Both the position numbers and the translations under genes were made by a program. From NCBI GenBank assembly GCA_040414865.1, contig JBEDUR010000142.1, positions 17,731 through 81,730 on the forward strand: 64,000 bases of DNA, in the 5' to 3' direction. The notes under the pieces were generated by a model. The model saw only the letters and a program-made list of their open reading frames with translations. It did not search any database and was not told where the DNA came from. This document shows positions 17,121 through 25,752 of the stretch, piece by piece (the first letter of the stretch is position 1; each line of letters opens with the position of its first letter). Source of the stretch: Palsa-461 sp040414865 (lineage in GTDB: Bacteria > Actinomycetota > Acidimicrobiia > Acidimicrobiales > RAAP-2).

Positions 17121-18062
17121 ATGTCCGCACGTTCACGTGATTTGCCCCGCCGCTCCTGCCTGTCGACACCGGCTTCCAGCGAGCGGTTCCTGGCCAAGGC
17201 GCCCACCGTGCCGGCCGACATGACCTTCTTGGACCTGGAGGATTCGGTCGCTCCGCTCGAGAAGGTGGCTGCCCGAGCCAAGGCGGCCGACGCGATCAAG
17301 AACCTCTCCTGGGACGACCGCGTGCTGTGCGTTCGGGTCAACGCCTGGGACACCAAGTGGACCTACGGAGACGTCATCGAGGTGGTCAGCGAGTCCGGGG
17401 AGCGGCTCGACGAGATCATGCTGCCCAAGGTCCAGAGCGCGGCCGAGGTGGTGGCGATCGACCTGCTGCTGAGCCAGGTCGAGGAGAATGCGGGGCTCCC
17501 CCAGGGCCACATCGGGATCGAAGCGCAGATCGAGACCACCCGGGGGCTCATCAACGTGGACGAGATCTGTGCTGCCTCCCCGCGATTGGAGACCATCATC
17601 TTCGGGCCGGCCGACTTCGCCGCCTCGATGGAGATGCCGGTGCTCACCGGGGGCGTTCAGATTCCCGAGTATCCCGGTGACCACTTCAACTACGTCTTCT
17701 CCCGGATCCTCATGGCCGGGCGGACCAATGGCCTCCAGGTCATCGATGGGCCGTTCCTTCTCATACGGGAGCTGGACCAACTGCGCGATTTCGCCCAGCG
17801 GACCCGCATCCTCGGCTACGACGGCAAGTGGGCTCTCACCCCGGACCAGGCTCAGGTCCTGAACGAGGTGTATTCGCCGACCCAGGAGCAGTTCGACTTG
17901 GCCTACAACATCCTGGACGCCTACCGCACGGCCACCGAGGACGAGCGTCGCGGCGCGGTGATGTTCGGCGACGAGATGATCGACGAGGCGAGTCGCAAGA
18001 TGGCGACCAAGTTCGTCACCCGCGGGCTGCGGGCCGGGCTCAAGCGGTCGGAGAAGGCGTAG
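17121..18062 (+). CDS. HpcH/HpaI-family acyl-CoA lyase, probable malyl-CoA/beta-methylmalyl-CoA lyase
   Basis: A 313-residue CitE/malyl-CoA-lyase-type TIM-barrel protein. MTFLDLEDSVAP (about 34-45) is the phosphate/CoA-end motif, LCVRVNAWDTKW and MLPKVQSAAEV form central strands, and IEAQIETTRGLINV plus GPADFAASM supply the Glu and Asp that bind Mg2+. C-terminal residues after about 215 form the helical lid with KWALTPDQ. Family members cleave or form C-C bonds between glyoxylate and acetyl- or propionyl-CoA. The neighbouring methylsuccinyl-CoA-dehydrogenase-like and mesaconyl-CoA-hydratase-like genes point to the ethylmalonyl-CoA pathway. It is convergent with the dehydrogenase, with four bases between stops. 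Confidence 0.8.
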   Translation: MSARSRDLPRRSCLSTPASSERFLAKAPTVPADMTFLDLEDSVAPLEKVAARAKAADAIKNLSWDDRVLCVRVNAWDTKWTYGDVIEVVSESGERLDEIMLPKVQSAAEVVAIDLLLSQVEENAGLPQGHIGIEAQIETTRGLINVDEICAASPRLETIIFGPADFAASMEMPVLTGGVQIPEYPGDHFNYVFSRILMAGRTNGLQVIDGPFLLIRELDQLRDFAQRTRILGYDGKWALTPDQAQVLNEVYSPTQEQFDLAYNILDAYRTATEDERRGAVMFGDEMIDEASRKMATKFVTRGLRAGLKRSEKA

Positions 18063-18066
18063 CCGT

Positions 18067-19668
18067 TCAGGCGGTCTCGAGCAGCCGGCGGGCGATGACC
18101 TTCAGGGCGAGAGTCTCGTCGGCGCCCTCGAAGATCGACAACACCCGGGCATCGACGAAGTACCGGCTCACCGGGAATTCCTCGGCGTAGCCCATGCCCC
18201 CGTGGAGCTGCATCGCTTCCCTGGTCACCCACTCAGCTGCCCGACAGCCGTAGGCCTTGACCATCGAGGCCTCGAGCGCCCCCTCGCCCTTGGCCATGAG
18301 GCGCGCCACCCGGTAGGCGAACTGGCGGATCGCCTGGATGGTGACCGCCATCCTGGTCAGCTTGGCCCTGGTCAGCTGGTAGTCGAGAATCGGCGAGCCG
18401 AACACCTTGCGCTCGGCTGCGTAGGTCGAGGCGGCGTCGTACGCGGCTTGCATCACCCCGATGGCGCGGGCCGCGGTCTGGAGGCGGCCATTCTCGAAAC
18501 CCTGCATCTGCAGGTAGAAGCCCTGGCCGACGCCCGCCTCCTCACCGACCAGGTTGGCCTCGGGGACGAACCAGTCGTCGAAGGACAGCTCGTAGGAGTG
18601 CATCCCGCGGTAGCCCAAGGTGTCGATCGGCCGGCCCTCGAGCCGCCCTCGTCCCGCCGATCCCTGGGACAGCACGAAGCCCTTGCCGTCTGATTGTGGC
18701 TTCTCGACGATGAACATCGACAGGCCACGGTGGGCCCTGGAGCGGTCTGGATCGGTGCGAGCCAGAAGCATGAGGACGTCGGCTCGCGCCGCGAAGGTGC
18801 ACCAGGTCTTGACCCCGCTGATGAGCCAACCGCCGTCTGTCCTTCTGGCAGCGGTGACGAGCCCAGCCACGTCCGAGCCGAAGTCGGGCTCGGTCACGGC
18901 CACGGCCACCATGATCTGGCCGCTGGCCAGCTTGGGAAGCCAGGTCCGCTTCTGCTCCTCTGTGCCCCCGTTGAGCAGAGCCCGGGTCAGGATCTCGGGT
19001 CGGGTGATCAGCGACCCGCCGATGCCGAGCGAACCCCAGCTGAGCTCCTCAGTGGCCACGACCATGCCCATGTAGTCGCTCTCGGTCCCCGAGGCGAACC
19101 CCCCGTACTCCTCGGGGACAGAGAGTCCGAACCCGCCGAGCTCGGCCAACCCGGCGATGACCTCCTCGGGAACATCGCCGTTGGTCCGGTGGACCTCCTC
19201 GGCATGCGGTCGAACCTTGTCCTCGGCGAACCGGTGGAAGGTTTCGCGCACCAGATCGAAGTCCTCGTCGAGGTGGGTCGGTCCGGTCTGGCCGCACAGC
19301 GACGAGAGCAGCTGTGGGGAACGGTAGGCATCGAGGAAGCCGGCGGCCGGGCTCCACCACCCCGGCTCGACGCCCCATGCCGACTCCCGGCCCGCGACCC
19401 GAGCGCCCAGATCCACCAGGACCTCGGCGATGAACGCCGAGGCGAGGTCCCGCTCCAAGTCTCCACGGGTCGCGTAGTCGAGCATGGACCGGGCGGCGCT
19501 GGCCGCGGACGCCGCGTGGGCGAGGTCGTAGGCAACGACTTGATCGACGTCCACTGCCGCGGCCCCGGGGAGTGTTGCCGCGCCATTGTGGACGACGGCC
19601 TCGGCGAGCTCTACGGCCGCGGTCGCCGCCGTCAGCGGGTCGCTCTCCTCGTGCACCGCGGTCGGCAC
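18067..19668 (-). CDS. Acyl-CoA dehydrogenase with long N-terminal extension, probable (2S)-methylsuccinyl-CoA dehydrogenase
   Basis: A 533-residue FAD enzyme, about 150 residues longer than ordinary acyl-CoA dehydrogenases. The helical extension (DQVVAYDLAHAASAASAAR and LASAFIAEVLVDLGARVAGR) is the feature I associate with Mcd of the ethylmalonyl-CoA pathway. The catalytic part includes LSVPEEYGG, VAVTEPDFGSDVAGLVTAA, GGWLISGVKTWCTFAARAD and LSIFEGADETLAL, where the Glu of FEGADE is the expected base. Start GTG 19668 lies ten bases after the methyltransferase stop on the same strand, so the two are probably co-transcribed. A general acyl-CoA dehydrogenase is the alternative. Confidence 0.8.
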   Translation of the reverse strand: MPTAVHEESDPLTAATAAVELAEAVVHNGAATLPGAAAVDVDQVVAYDLAHAASAASAARSMLDYATRGDLERDLASAFIAEVLVDLGARVAGRESAWGVEPGWWSPAAGFLDAYRSPQLLSSLCGQTGPTHLDEDFDLVRETFHRFAEDKVRPHAEEVHRTNGDVPEEVIAGLAELGGFGLSVPEEYGGFASGTESDYMGMVVATEELSWGSLGIGGSLITRPEILTRALLNGGTEEQKRTWLPKLASGQIMVAVAVTEPDFGSDVAGLVTAARRTDGGWLISGVKTWCTFAARADVLMLLARTDPDRSRAHRGLSMFIVEKPQSDGKGFVLSQGSAGRGRLEGRPIDTLGYRGMHSYELSFDDWFVPEANLVGEEAGVGQGFYLQMQGFENGRLQTAARAIGVMQAAYDAASTYAAERKVFGSPILDYQLTRAKLTRMAVTIQAIRQFAYRVARLMAKGEGALEASMVKAYGCRAAEWVTREAMQLHGGMGYAEEFPVSRYFVDARVLSIFEGADETLALKVIARRLLETA

Positions 19669-19678
19669 CGGATGGACC

Positions 19679-20392
19679 CTAATCCCGGTCTCGACGCCGC
19701 CCGATCACGGTCACCAGTGGGGGGAGCACGATCGGGTCGTCACCGGGGTCGACCCCGGTGAGGGTCTGGAGGTACTCGCTGACCGGGCCCGGGCCCACCC
19801 CGGCGGGCGCTTCGGCCCAGGCGTCGACCAGGTCGAGCCCGGCGTCCCGGGCGAGCGCCGGCAGCAGGGCACCGACGTCGGGGTGGCGGGCCTCGGGCAT
19901 CGTCATGGCGAGCCCAGCGATCCTCCCGGCCGAGGTCACCGGCTCTTGGGTGACCACCCATCCTCCGGGTCGGATCGCCTCGGCCATCCTGGTCACAACG
20001 GGGGCGGGGTCGAGCACATGGAGGAGGAGGAACCGGCAGAAGGCCAGGTCCACTGGCTCCGGGAGCCGGAGGTCCTCGCCCGCCTGGGTGATGGCGATCA
20101 CTTGACTGTGCGCTGCCGCCGCCCGAGCAACCTCATCTCGGGCCAGCGGGTCGGAGTCGACCGCGTAGACACGCCCGGTGTGGCCGACCACTTCGGCCAG
20201 CGCGACCGAGACGTCGCCCCCACCCGCTCCCACGTCCACGCATCGCCACCCCGGGCCGATGCCGAGCCGACCCAACGCGGTGGCCAGTGGCCGACGGTAG
20301 ACGTCGTCGCGCAGACCCTTGAGTTCAGCCACGGCGGACCAGCGTCCCGAAGAGGGGGGCCATAGCGCCGAGTCTCGCACGGCGCCAACCAC
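19679..20392 (-). CDS. Class I SAM-dependent methyltransferase (UbiE-like)
   Basis: A methyltransferase of up to 237 residues. Motif I is VDVGAGGGDVSVALA, with an acidic YAVDSDPLA strand, an EDLRLPEPVDLAFCRFLLLHV segment (motif II) and IRPGGWVVTQEP (motif III). The longest frame starts at 20392. GTG 20332 gives MAELKGLRDD and places motif I about 35 residues in, which is more typical, so the start is undecided. The substrate is unknown. It precedes the Mcd-like gene in an operon. Confidence 0.75.
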   Translation of the reverse strand: MVGAVRDSALWPPSSGRWSAVAELKGLRDDVYRRPLATALGRLGIGPGWRCVDVGAGGGDVSVALAEVVGHTGRVYAVDSDPLARDEVARAAAAHSQVIAITQAGEDLRLPEPVDLAFCRFLLLHVLDPAPVVTRMAEAIRPGGWVVTQEPVTSAGRIAGLAMTMPEARHPDVGALLPALARDAGLDLVDAWAEAPAGVGPGPVSEYLQTLTGVDPGDDPIVLPPLVTVIGRRRDRD

Positions 20393-20415
20393 CAGGCTCG
20401 ATAACCTCGGTCGGC

Positions 20416-20847
20416 GTGAACGTCACCATGCTCCTGTGCGACGCCGCGCAGGTCGCGGACGGCAAGCTGTACATCTTGGGAGGCGGCTGGAGCATCACCG
20501 GCCCCGATCCGGTGCCCTCGGCCGTCGGCCTCAAGATCGAAGTCGACTGGCACGAAGCCGACATCCCTCACCACTGGGAGCTCTTCTTGGAGGACGCGGA
20601 TGGCCGCCCGGTGCTGGTCGAGACCCCCGAGGGCGCCCAGCCCATCGAGGTCCGCGGCGAGTTCACCGTGACCAAGCCGCCATCCATCCCCGAGGGGTCG
20701 CCGATCGACGTCGCGCTGGCCGTGAGCCTCGGTCCGATCCCGCTACCACCGGGCACCCGCTACAGCTGGCGCCTCATGATCGACGGCAACACCCTGCCGG
20801 GTGCCGCCCTTGGCTTCACCACCCGGCCCAGGCCAGCGGCTCAGTGA
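20416..20847 (+). CDS. DUF6941-like conserved protein
   Basis: A 143-residue protein beginning MNVTMLLCDAAQVADGKLY and continuing ILGGGWSITG, a pattern I recall from the DUF6941 family of actinobacterial proteins of unknown function. The rest is beta-rich (HHWELFLEDADGRPVL and GEFTVTKPPSIPEG), like a small sandwich domain, with no membrane segment. It starts at GTG 20416. It lies 48 bases before the mesaconyl-CoA hydratase-like gene on the same strand, so they may be co-transcribed, but no function follows from that. Confidence 0.65.
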   Translation: MNVTMLLCDAAQVADGKLYILGGGWSITGPDPVPSAVGLKIEVDWHEADIPHHWELFLEDADGRPVLVETPEGAQPIEVRGEFTVTKPPSIPEGSPIDVALAVSLGPIPLPPGTRYSWRLMIDGNTLPGAALGFTTRPRPAAQ

Positions 20848-20895
20848 TCGGGGCGGGATGGACGCTCAGGGGTTACCGGGACTACACCTCGGGCC

Positions 20896-21408
20896 ATGAC
20901 CATCCACGACCGGCCCTTCGGGCGGTACTACGAGGACTTCGAGATCGGTGACATCTACCGGCACTGGCCGGGCAAGACCATCACCGAGTACGACGACCAC
21001 CTCTTTTGCATGATCACGATGAATCACCATCCGCTGCACACCAACGAGTGGTTTGCCCAGAACGAGACGGTCCATGGCCGCAACGTCGTCGTCGGCAACC
21101 TGGTGTACTCGCTGGCCCTGGGAATGAGCGTCCCGGACATCAGCGGATCCTGCATCGCCAACCTGGAGGTCGAGACGCTGCAGCACAAGAACCCGACCTT
21201 CCATGGCGACACCATCTACGCCGAGACCAAGGTCCTGGACAAAGTCGAGTCCCGCTCGCGTCAGGACCGAGGCATCGTGACGGTCGAGACCAAGGCCTTC
21301 AACCAGCGCGGCGAGGAGGTGTGCTTCTTCCGTCGGAAGGTGATGGTCTGGAAGACCGACTCGGCTCCCGAGCGACGCCGCCCCTACGACGACAACGTCT
21401 GGGACTGA
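20896..21408 (+). CDS. MaoC-family dehydratase, probable mesaconyl-CoA hydratase
   Basis: A 170-residue hot-dog-fold hydratase. FGRYYEDFEIGDIYRHWPGK is followed by TITEYDDHLF; the RHWPG-(K/R)-TITE pattern is, from memory, characteristic of mesaconyl-CoA hydratases (beta-methylmalyl-CoA dehydratase) in haloarchaea and actinobacteria. The catalytic Asp/His pair would fall in EYDDHLF and MNHHPLHTN, and NPTFHGDTIYAETKVLDK is the usual MaoC segment. It would interconvert mesaconyl-CoA and beta-methylmalyl-CoA, linking the mcd-like and mcl-like products nearby. Other MaoC hydratases are possible. Confidence 0.78.
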   Translation: MTIHDRPFGRYYEDFEIGDIYRHWPGKTITEYDDHLFCMITMNHHPLHTNEWFAQNETVHGRNVVVGNLVYSLALGMSVPDISGSCIANLEVETLQHKNPTFHGDTIYAETKVLDKVESRSRQDRGIVTVETKAFNQRGEEVCFFRRKVMVWKTDSAPERRRPYDDNVWD

Positions 21409-21523
21409 CTTCCTCGCCGGCTCCGGCTTTGCCGTCGACGTCCTCGCCTGGGGGAGGACGCACCGCCGCCGGCTCCCTTGGCGATCGACCCGCGATCCCT
21501 GGCAGATCCTCTCCAGCGAGGTC

Positions 21524-22273
21524 ATGCTCCAGCAGACTCAGGCGCCCAGGGTCGTGGCGCCTTACGAGCGCTGGGTCGAGAGGTTCCCCGACGCGGTGAG
21601 TTGCGCCATGGCCGGACCGGCGGCGGCACTGGCCGCCTGGCAGGGCCTCGGCTACAACCGGCGGGCGCTTCACCTCCACGGCTCGGCGGTCACCATCAGC
21701 GAGGAGTACGGGGGTCGCGTGCCTGGTGAGGAGGCGGCACTCCGGCGGCTTCCCGGCATCGGCCCGTACACGGCGCGGGCGGTGCTTGCCTTCGCGTTCG
21801 AAGCGCCGGTGGCCGTGGTGGACACCAACGTGGCCCGGGTGCTCTGCCGGGTGTGGGGCCGGCGGCTCGCACCGAGCGAGACCCAGGCCCTCGCCGATCA
21901 TCTCGTGCCCGCGGACCAGCCTTGGGCCTACAACCAGACGCTCTTCGACATCGGGGCCTTGCACTGCCGGCCCCGTCGGCCGGACTGCGAGGGCTGCCCC
22001 CTGCAGGCCCGCTGCGCCTGGGCGAACTCGGGCTGGCGTTCGCCCGATCCGGCAGCCCATCGCGCGAAGCAGACACCCTTCGCCGGTTCGGAACGCCAGG
22101 GTCGGGGCCGGATGGTGCGGGCGCTCCTCGATGGGCCGATCGCCGCCGAGGAGCTGGCCGCGGTGGCGGGGTGGCCGGGAGACTCCGCCCGCGCCGCTCG
22201 CGCCGCCTCGACGCTGGTGGCGGACGGGCTGGCCGTCTGGGCTCCCGACGGGGGCCTGTCGTTGCCCCCATGA
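21524..22273 (+). CDS. mutY: A/G-specific adenine glycosylase MutY (true start lies upstream)
   Basis: From ATG 21524 the frame gives 249 residues: HhH loop LPGIGPYTARAVL, catalytic Asp100 in VVDTN, and 4Fe-4S cysteines 148, 155, 158 and 164 (C-x6-C-x2-C-x5-C). The same frame is open back to 21344. Just before 21524 it encodes FAVDVLAWGRTHRRRLPWR and TRDPWQILSSEV, the normal MutY N-terminus with the catalytic Glu of SEVMLQQTQ. So ATG 21524 cannot be the real start, yet no ATG, GTG or TTG exists in frame upstream. The C-terminal NUDIX-like domain is reduced to a short helical tail, as in mycobacterial MutY. It removes adenine opposite 8-oxoG. Confidence 0.82.
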   Translation: MLQQTQAPRVVAPYERWVERFPDAVSCAMAGPAAALAAWQGLGYNRRALHLHGSAVTISEEYGGRVPGEEAALRRLPGIGPYTARAVLAFAFEAPVAVVDTNVARVLCRVWGRRLAPSETQALADHLVPADQPWAYNQTLFDIGALHCRPRRPDCEGCPLQARCAWANSGWRSPDPAAHRAKQTPFAGSERQGRGRMVRALLDGPIAAEELAAVAGWPGDSARAARAASTLVADGLAVWAPDGGLSLPP

Positions 22274-22310
22274 TGGTGGCAGCGACCCCACAGCGCTTGG
22301 GCTGGCAGAA

Positions 22311-22325
22311 CCCGGCAGCGCCGGG
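22311..22325 (+). terminator. GC hairpin downstream of mutY
   Basis: CCCGGC and GCCGGG flank AGC, a perfect six-pair stem 38 bases after the mutY stop. There is no U-tract, so termination is only a possibility. Confidence 0.25.
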
Positions 22326-22370
22326 TCGCAGAATCCTCAGGATGCCATCATGGCCACCTGAAGAGCGCCT

Positions 22371-24023
22371 TTGAGTGCTGAGGATCGGCGGATCGTGAGC
22401 GAGATCGAACAACCTGTGACCGGCAACGGGGAAGTCGAGCGCTTCGACGCCATCGTGATCGGGGCGGGATTCGCCGGTCTCTACATGCTTCACCGCCTTC
22501 GCGCGCTCGGGCTCTCGGTGCGCCTGTACGAGGCCGGGAGCGGCGTCGGGGGAACGTGGTACTGGAACCGGTACCCCGGCGCCCGGTGCGACGTGGAGAG
22601 CGTCGACTACTCCTACTCGTTCTCTTCGGAGTTGGAACAGGAGTGGACCTGGACCGAGCGATACGCCACCCAACCCGAGATCCTCGAGTACCTCAACTTC
22701 GTAGCGGACAAGTTCGACCTCCGCCGGGACATCCGCTTCGACACCAGAGTCGTGAGCGCTCGGTTCGACGAGGGCCGTGGGCACTGGACGGTAGAGACCC
22801 GAGACGGCGACCTCGCCGCGGCCCGGTTCTGCATCATGGCTACGGGCTGTTTGTCGGAACCGAAGCTGCCCGAGATCGACGGTGTGGAGAGCTTCGTCCG
22901 CCCGACCTTTCACACGGGGCGTTGGCCTCACCAGCCGGTTGATTTCTCCGATCAGCGTGTCGGGGTCATCGGCACCGGGTCCTCTGCCATCCAGTCGATC
23001 CCGCACATCGCCCGACAAGCCCAGCACGTCTACGTGTTCCAACGGACCCCGAACTTTTGCGTTCCGGCCTGGAACCATGCCTTGGAGTCCGAGTACGTGC
23101 GGCAGGTGAAGGCCGACTACCCGGCCCGCCGAGAGCTCTGCCGCCAGTCCCATGCCGGCTTCCCGATCCAACACACCGACGAGATGGCGACGACCGCGAC
23201 GAAGGAGCGTCTGGCCGAGCGTTACGAGGAGCGCTGGGCGACCGGCGGCCTCAGCTTCCTTGGTTCCTTTGGCGACATTCTGGTCAGCCCGGATGCCAAC
23301 GACACCGCCAGCGACTTCCTTCGCAACAAGATCCTCGAGCGTGTGCACGACCCGAAGACCGCCGAACTGCTCAGTCCACGGGACTATCCGTGCGGGACCA
23401 AGCGGCTGTGTGTCGACATCGACTACTACGAGACCTTCAACCGGCAGAACGTGACCTTGGTGGACCTGAAGAGCACCCCCATCGAGCGCATCAACGAGAC
23501 TTCGGTCGTAACAAGCGACGCCAGCTACGAGCTGGACGCCCTCGTCTTTGCCACCGGCTTCGACGCCATGACTGGGGCGGTTCTCGCCGTCGAGGTGACC
23601 GGAGTTGACGGCCAACGCCTGGCGGGGAGGTGGTCGGAAGGCCCGCGGGCCTACCTCGGCCTCACCGCCGCCGGCTTCCCCAACCTGTTCCTGATCACCG
23701 GCCCCGGAAGTCCGTCGGTGCTGAGCAACATGGTGGTCTCGATCGAACAGCACGTCGATTGGATCGCCGACTGTTTGGCGCACCTGCGCGATCGGCAGCT
23801 CTCCCGTATCGAACCCACGCTTGAGGCCGAGGATGAGTGGGTCGCCCTGGTGGCCCAGCTAGCCAACTTCACTTTGTTCCCGAAGGCGAAGTCCTGGTAC
23901 CGGGGCGCGAACGTGAAAGGGAAGCCGCAGGTCTTCATGCCTTACGTCGGCGGTGTCCAGACATACCGCCAGCACTGCGACCAGGTCGCCGAGCGCGGCT
24001 ACGAGGGGTTCGTGCTCAGCTGA
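22371..24023 (+). CDS. Flavin monooxygenase, Baeyer-Villiger (cyclohexanone monooxygenase) type
   Basis: A 550-residue FAD/NADPH monooxygenase. It has the N-terminal Rossmann GAGFAG (31-36), the downstream GGTWYWNRYPGARCDVES segment of BVMOs, a second Rossmann GTGSSA (201-206) for NADPH and a C-terminal ATGFDAMTG. The BVMO fingerprint F-x-G-x3-H-x3-W-P is present as FVRPTFHTGRWP (175-186), with Arg in place of the conserved Gly. Such enzymes insert oxygen next to a ketone to make an ester or lactone. Start TTG 22371; GTG 22395 is an alternative. It precedes the acyl-CoA ligase by 107 bases, which would suit a ketone or terpenoid breakdown route, but the substrate is unknown. Confidence 0.88.
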   Translation: MSAEDRRIVSEIEQPVTGNGEVERFDAIVIGAGFAGLYMLHRLRALGLSVRLYEAGSGVGGTWYWNRYPGARCDVESVDYSYSFSSELEQEWTWTERYATQPEILEYLNFVADKFDLRRDIRFDTRVVSARFDEGRGHWTVETRDGDLAAARFCIMATGCLSEPKLPEIDGVESFVRPTFHTGRWPHQPVDFSDQRVGVIGTGSSAIQSIPHIARQAQHVYVFQRTPNFCVPAWNHALESEYVRQVKADYPARRELCRQSHAGFPIQHTDEMATTATKERLAERYEERWATGGLSFLGSFGDILVSPDANDTASDFLRNKILERVHDPKTAELLSPRDYPCGTKRLCVDIDYYETFNRQNVTLVDLKSTPIERINETSVVTSDASYELDALVFATGFDAMTGAVLAVEVTGVDGQRLAGRWSEGPRAYLGLTAAGFPNLFLITGPGSPSVLSNMVVSIEQHVDWIADCLAHLRDRQLSRIEPTLEAEDEWVALVAQLANFTLFPKAKSWYRGANVKGKPQVFMPYVGGVQTYRQHCDQVAERGYEGFVLS

Positions 24024-24130
24024 CATCTCTCTCGCCTCGCGCTGTCGCCGACCCATCTGGGCTCGGGCGCGGTGAGGTCCTATCCTGAGCACCACGGCAG
24101 CTTCAGCGGCACAGACGTGAGGGAGGGTCC

Positions 24131-25678
24131 ATGAACGTTCCGCTCACCATCGGCGACTTCCTCGAACGGACAGCTTCGATCTATGGAGACCGCTTGGGGG
24201 CGGTGGACGAGCCCGGCGTGGAGGGCGCGCTCGGGCGCATCACCTACGGCGAGCTTCATGACCGAGCCCGGTCGATGGCGGTCGGGTTCGACGCGATGGG
24301 AGTTGGTGCCGGCGAGCGGGTGGCCATTGTGAGCCCCAACTCGGCCAAGTTCCTCATCTCCTATTTCGGCGTGAGCGGCTTCGGGAGGATCTTCGTCCCG
24401 ATCAATTACCGCCTCTCCTCGGACGAGATCGGCTACATCGTCGAACACTCTGGAACGAGCGTCGTCCTCTACGACCCCGAGCTCGACGAGGCCGCGGCGC
24501 GCGTCGCCTCCGCGAAATGGATCCGACTCGACGGGGTCCAAGACGCCGAGCTTTTCGACCCTGAAGTCGGCCGGCGTGCCGACCCGGCCGGTTGGCAGGC
24601 GGACGAGGACGCGACCTGCTCGATCAACTACACCTCGGGGACGACGTCCCGCCCCAAGGGGGTACAGCTCACCCACCGCAACTGCTGGCTCAACGCGGCC
24701 AGCTTCGGGTGGCACATGGGAGTCTCGGACCGGGACGTGCTTCTGCACACACTCCCGATGTTCCACGCCAACGGATGGGGCATGCCGTATGCCATGACGG
24801 CCATGGGCGGCCGCCACGTCGTGCAGCGCAAGATCGACGGTGAGGTGATCCTGAGCCGAGTCGAGCAGGAGGGGGTCACCATCATGTGTGCCGCTCCGGC
24901 GGTGGTGGCCAGCGTCCTGGCCGCTGGCGAGGAGCGCCGGTCCGCCGGCCGGCCCCGACCCGACCAGCCAGTCCGAATCGTGGTGGCCGGCGCACCACCG
25001 CCTTCGAAGACCATCGAGCGGGTCGAGAGCGAGTTGGGCTGGGAGTTCGTCCAGATCTACGGGCTCACCGAGACCTCCCCCTTGCTCACGATCAACCGGG
25101 CGCCGGCGGAGTGGGACGACATCGACCCGGCCGAACGGGCCCGCAGGCTCAGCCGCGCCGGCGTGCCGGCGGTAGGGGTGAAGATGGCGGTCAGCCCAGA
25201 CGGAGAGGTGCTCTCTCGGTCCAACCACGTGTTCGAGGGCTATTGGAACCAGCCGGACGAGACGGCCAGCGCGCTCGAAGGCGGCTGGTTCCACACCGGT
25301 GACGGCGGGTACGAGGACGGTCCGTACACGGTGATCACTGACCGCAGGAAGGACGTGATCATCACCGGAGGTGAGAACGTCTCGTCGATCGAGGTCGAGG
25401 ACGTCCTCTACCAGCACGAGGCCGTGGCCGAGGTCGCGGTGATCGGGGTTCCCGACGAGAAGTGGGGGGAGTCGGTGCTCGCACTGGTCGTCCTGCGCCC
25501 GGGCGCCTCGACTTCCGAGCAGGAGCTCGTCGACCACTGCCGCGACCGCATGGCTCATTTCAAGGCGCCCCGCTCCGTCGAGTTCCGCGACGCACTGGCC
25601 CGTACGGCCACTGGCAAGCTCCAGAAGTACAAGCTGCGCCAGCCCTACTGGGCGGGTCGGGAGCGCCAGGTCAACTAG
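24131..25678 (+). CDS. Acyl-CoA synthetase (AMP-forming, fatty-acid CoA ligase family)
   Basis: A 515-residue ANL-superfamily enzyme that adenylates a carboxylic acid and transfers it to CoA. The P-loop-like NYTSGTTSRPKGVQLTH lies near 160-177. IYGLTETSPL (A5 region), GWFHTGDGGYEDG and ITDRRKDVIITGGENVSS (A7/A8) follow, and the C-terminal catalytic Lys is in TATGKLQKYKLR. A GAGGGAGGG Shine-Dalgarno precedes ATG 24131. The chain length and acid type cannot be read from sequence. It may be co-transcribed with the monooxygenase. Confidence 0.92.
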   Translation: MNVPLTIGDFLERTASIYGDRLGAVDEPGVEGALGRITYGELHDRARSMAVGFDAMGVGAGERVAIVSPNSAKFLISYFGVSGFGRIFVPINYRLSSDEIGYIVEHSGTSVVLYDPELDEAAARVASAKWIRLDGVQDAELFDPEVGRRADPAGWQADEDATCSINYTSGTTSRPKGVQLTHRNCWLNAASFGWHMGVSDRDVLLHTLPMFHANGWGMPYAMTAMGGRHVVQRKIDGEVILSRVEQEGVTIMCAAPAVVASVLAAGEERRSAGRPRPDQPVRIVVAGAPPPSKTIERVESELGWEFVQIYGLTETSPLLTINRAPAEWDDIDPAERARRLSRAGVPAVGVKMAVSPDGEVLSRSNHVFEGYWNQPDETASALEGGWFHTGDGGYEDGPYTVITDRRKDVIITGGENVSSIEVEDVLYQHEAVAEVAVIGVPDEKWGESVLALVVLRPGASTSEQELVDHCRDRMAHFKAPRSVEFRDALARTATGKLQKYKLRQPYWAGRERQVN

Positions 25679-25752
25679 CCGATCCGCCGGTCGGGCCGAC
25701 TCGACCGCGGACCGGCTGTGACGAGCACCCCCTTCGCCGGTACGCTGGTGGC

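Noticed and set aside
21696..23783. A 695-codon open frame on minus, opposite mutY and the monooxygenase
   Set aside because: It crosses two genes and an intergenic gap and shows only low-complexity Arg/Pro/Gly sequence.
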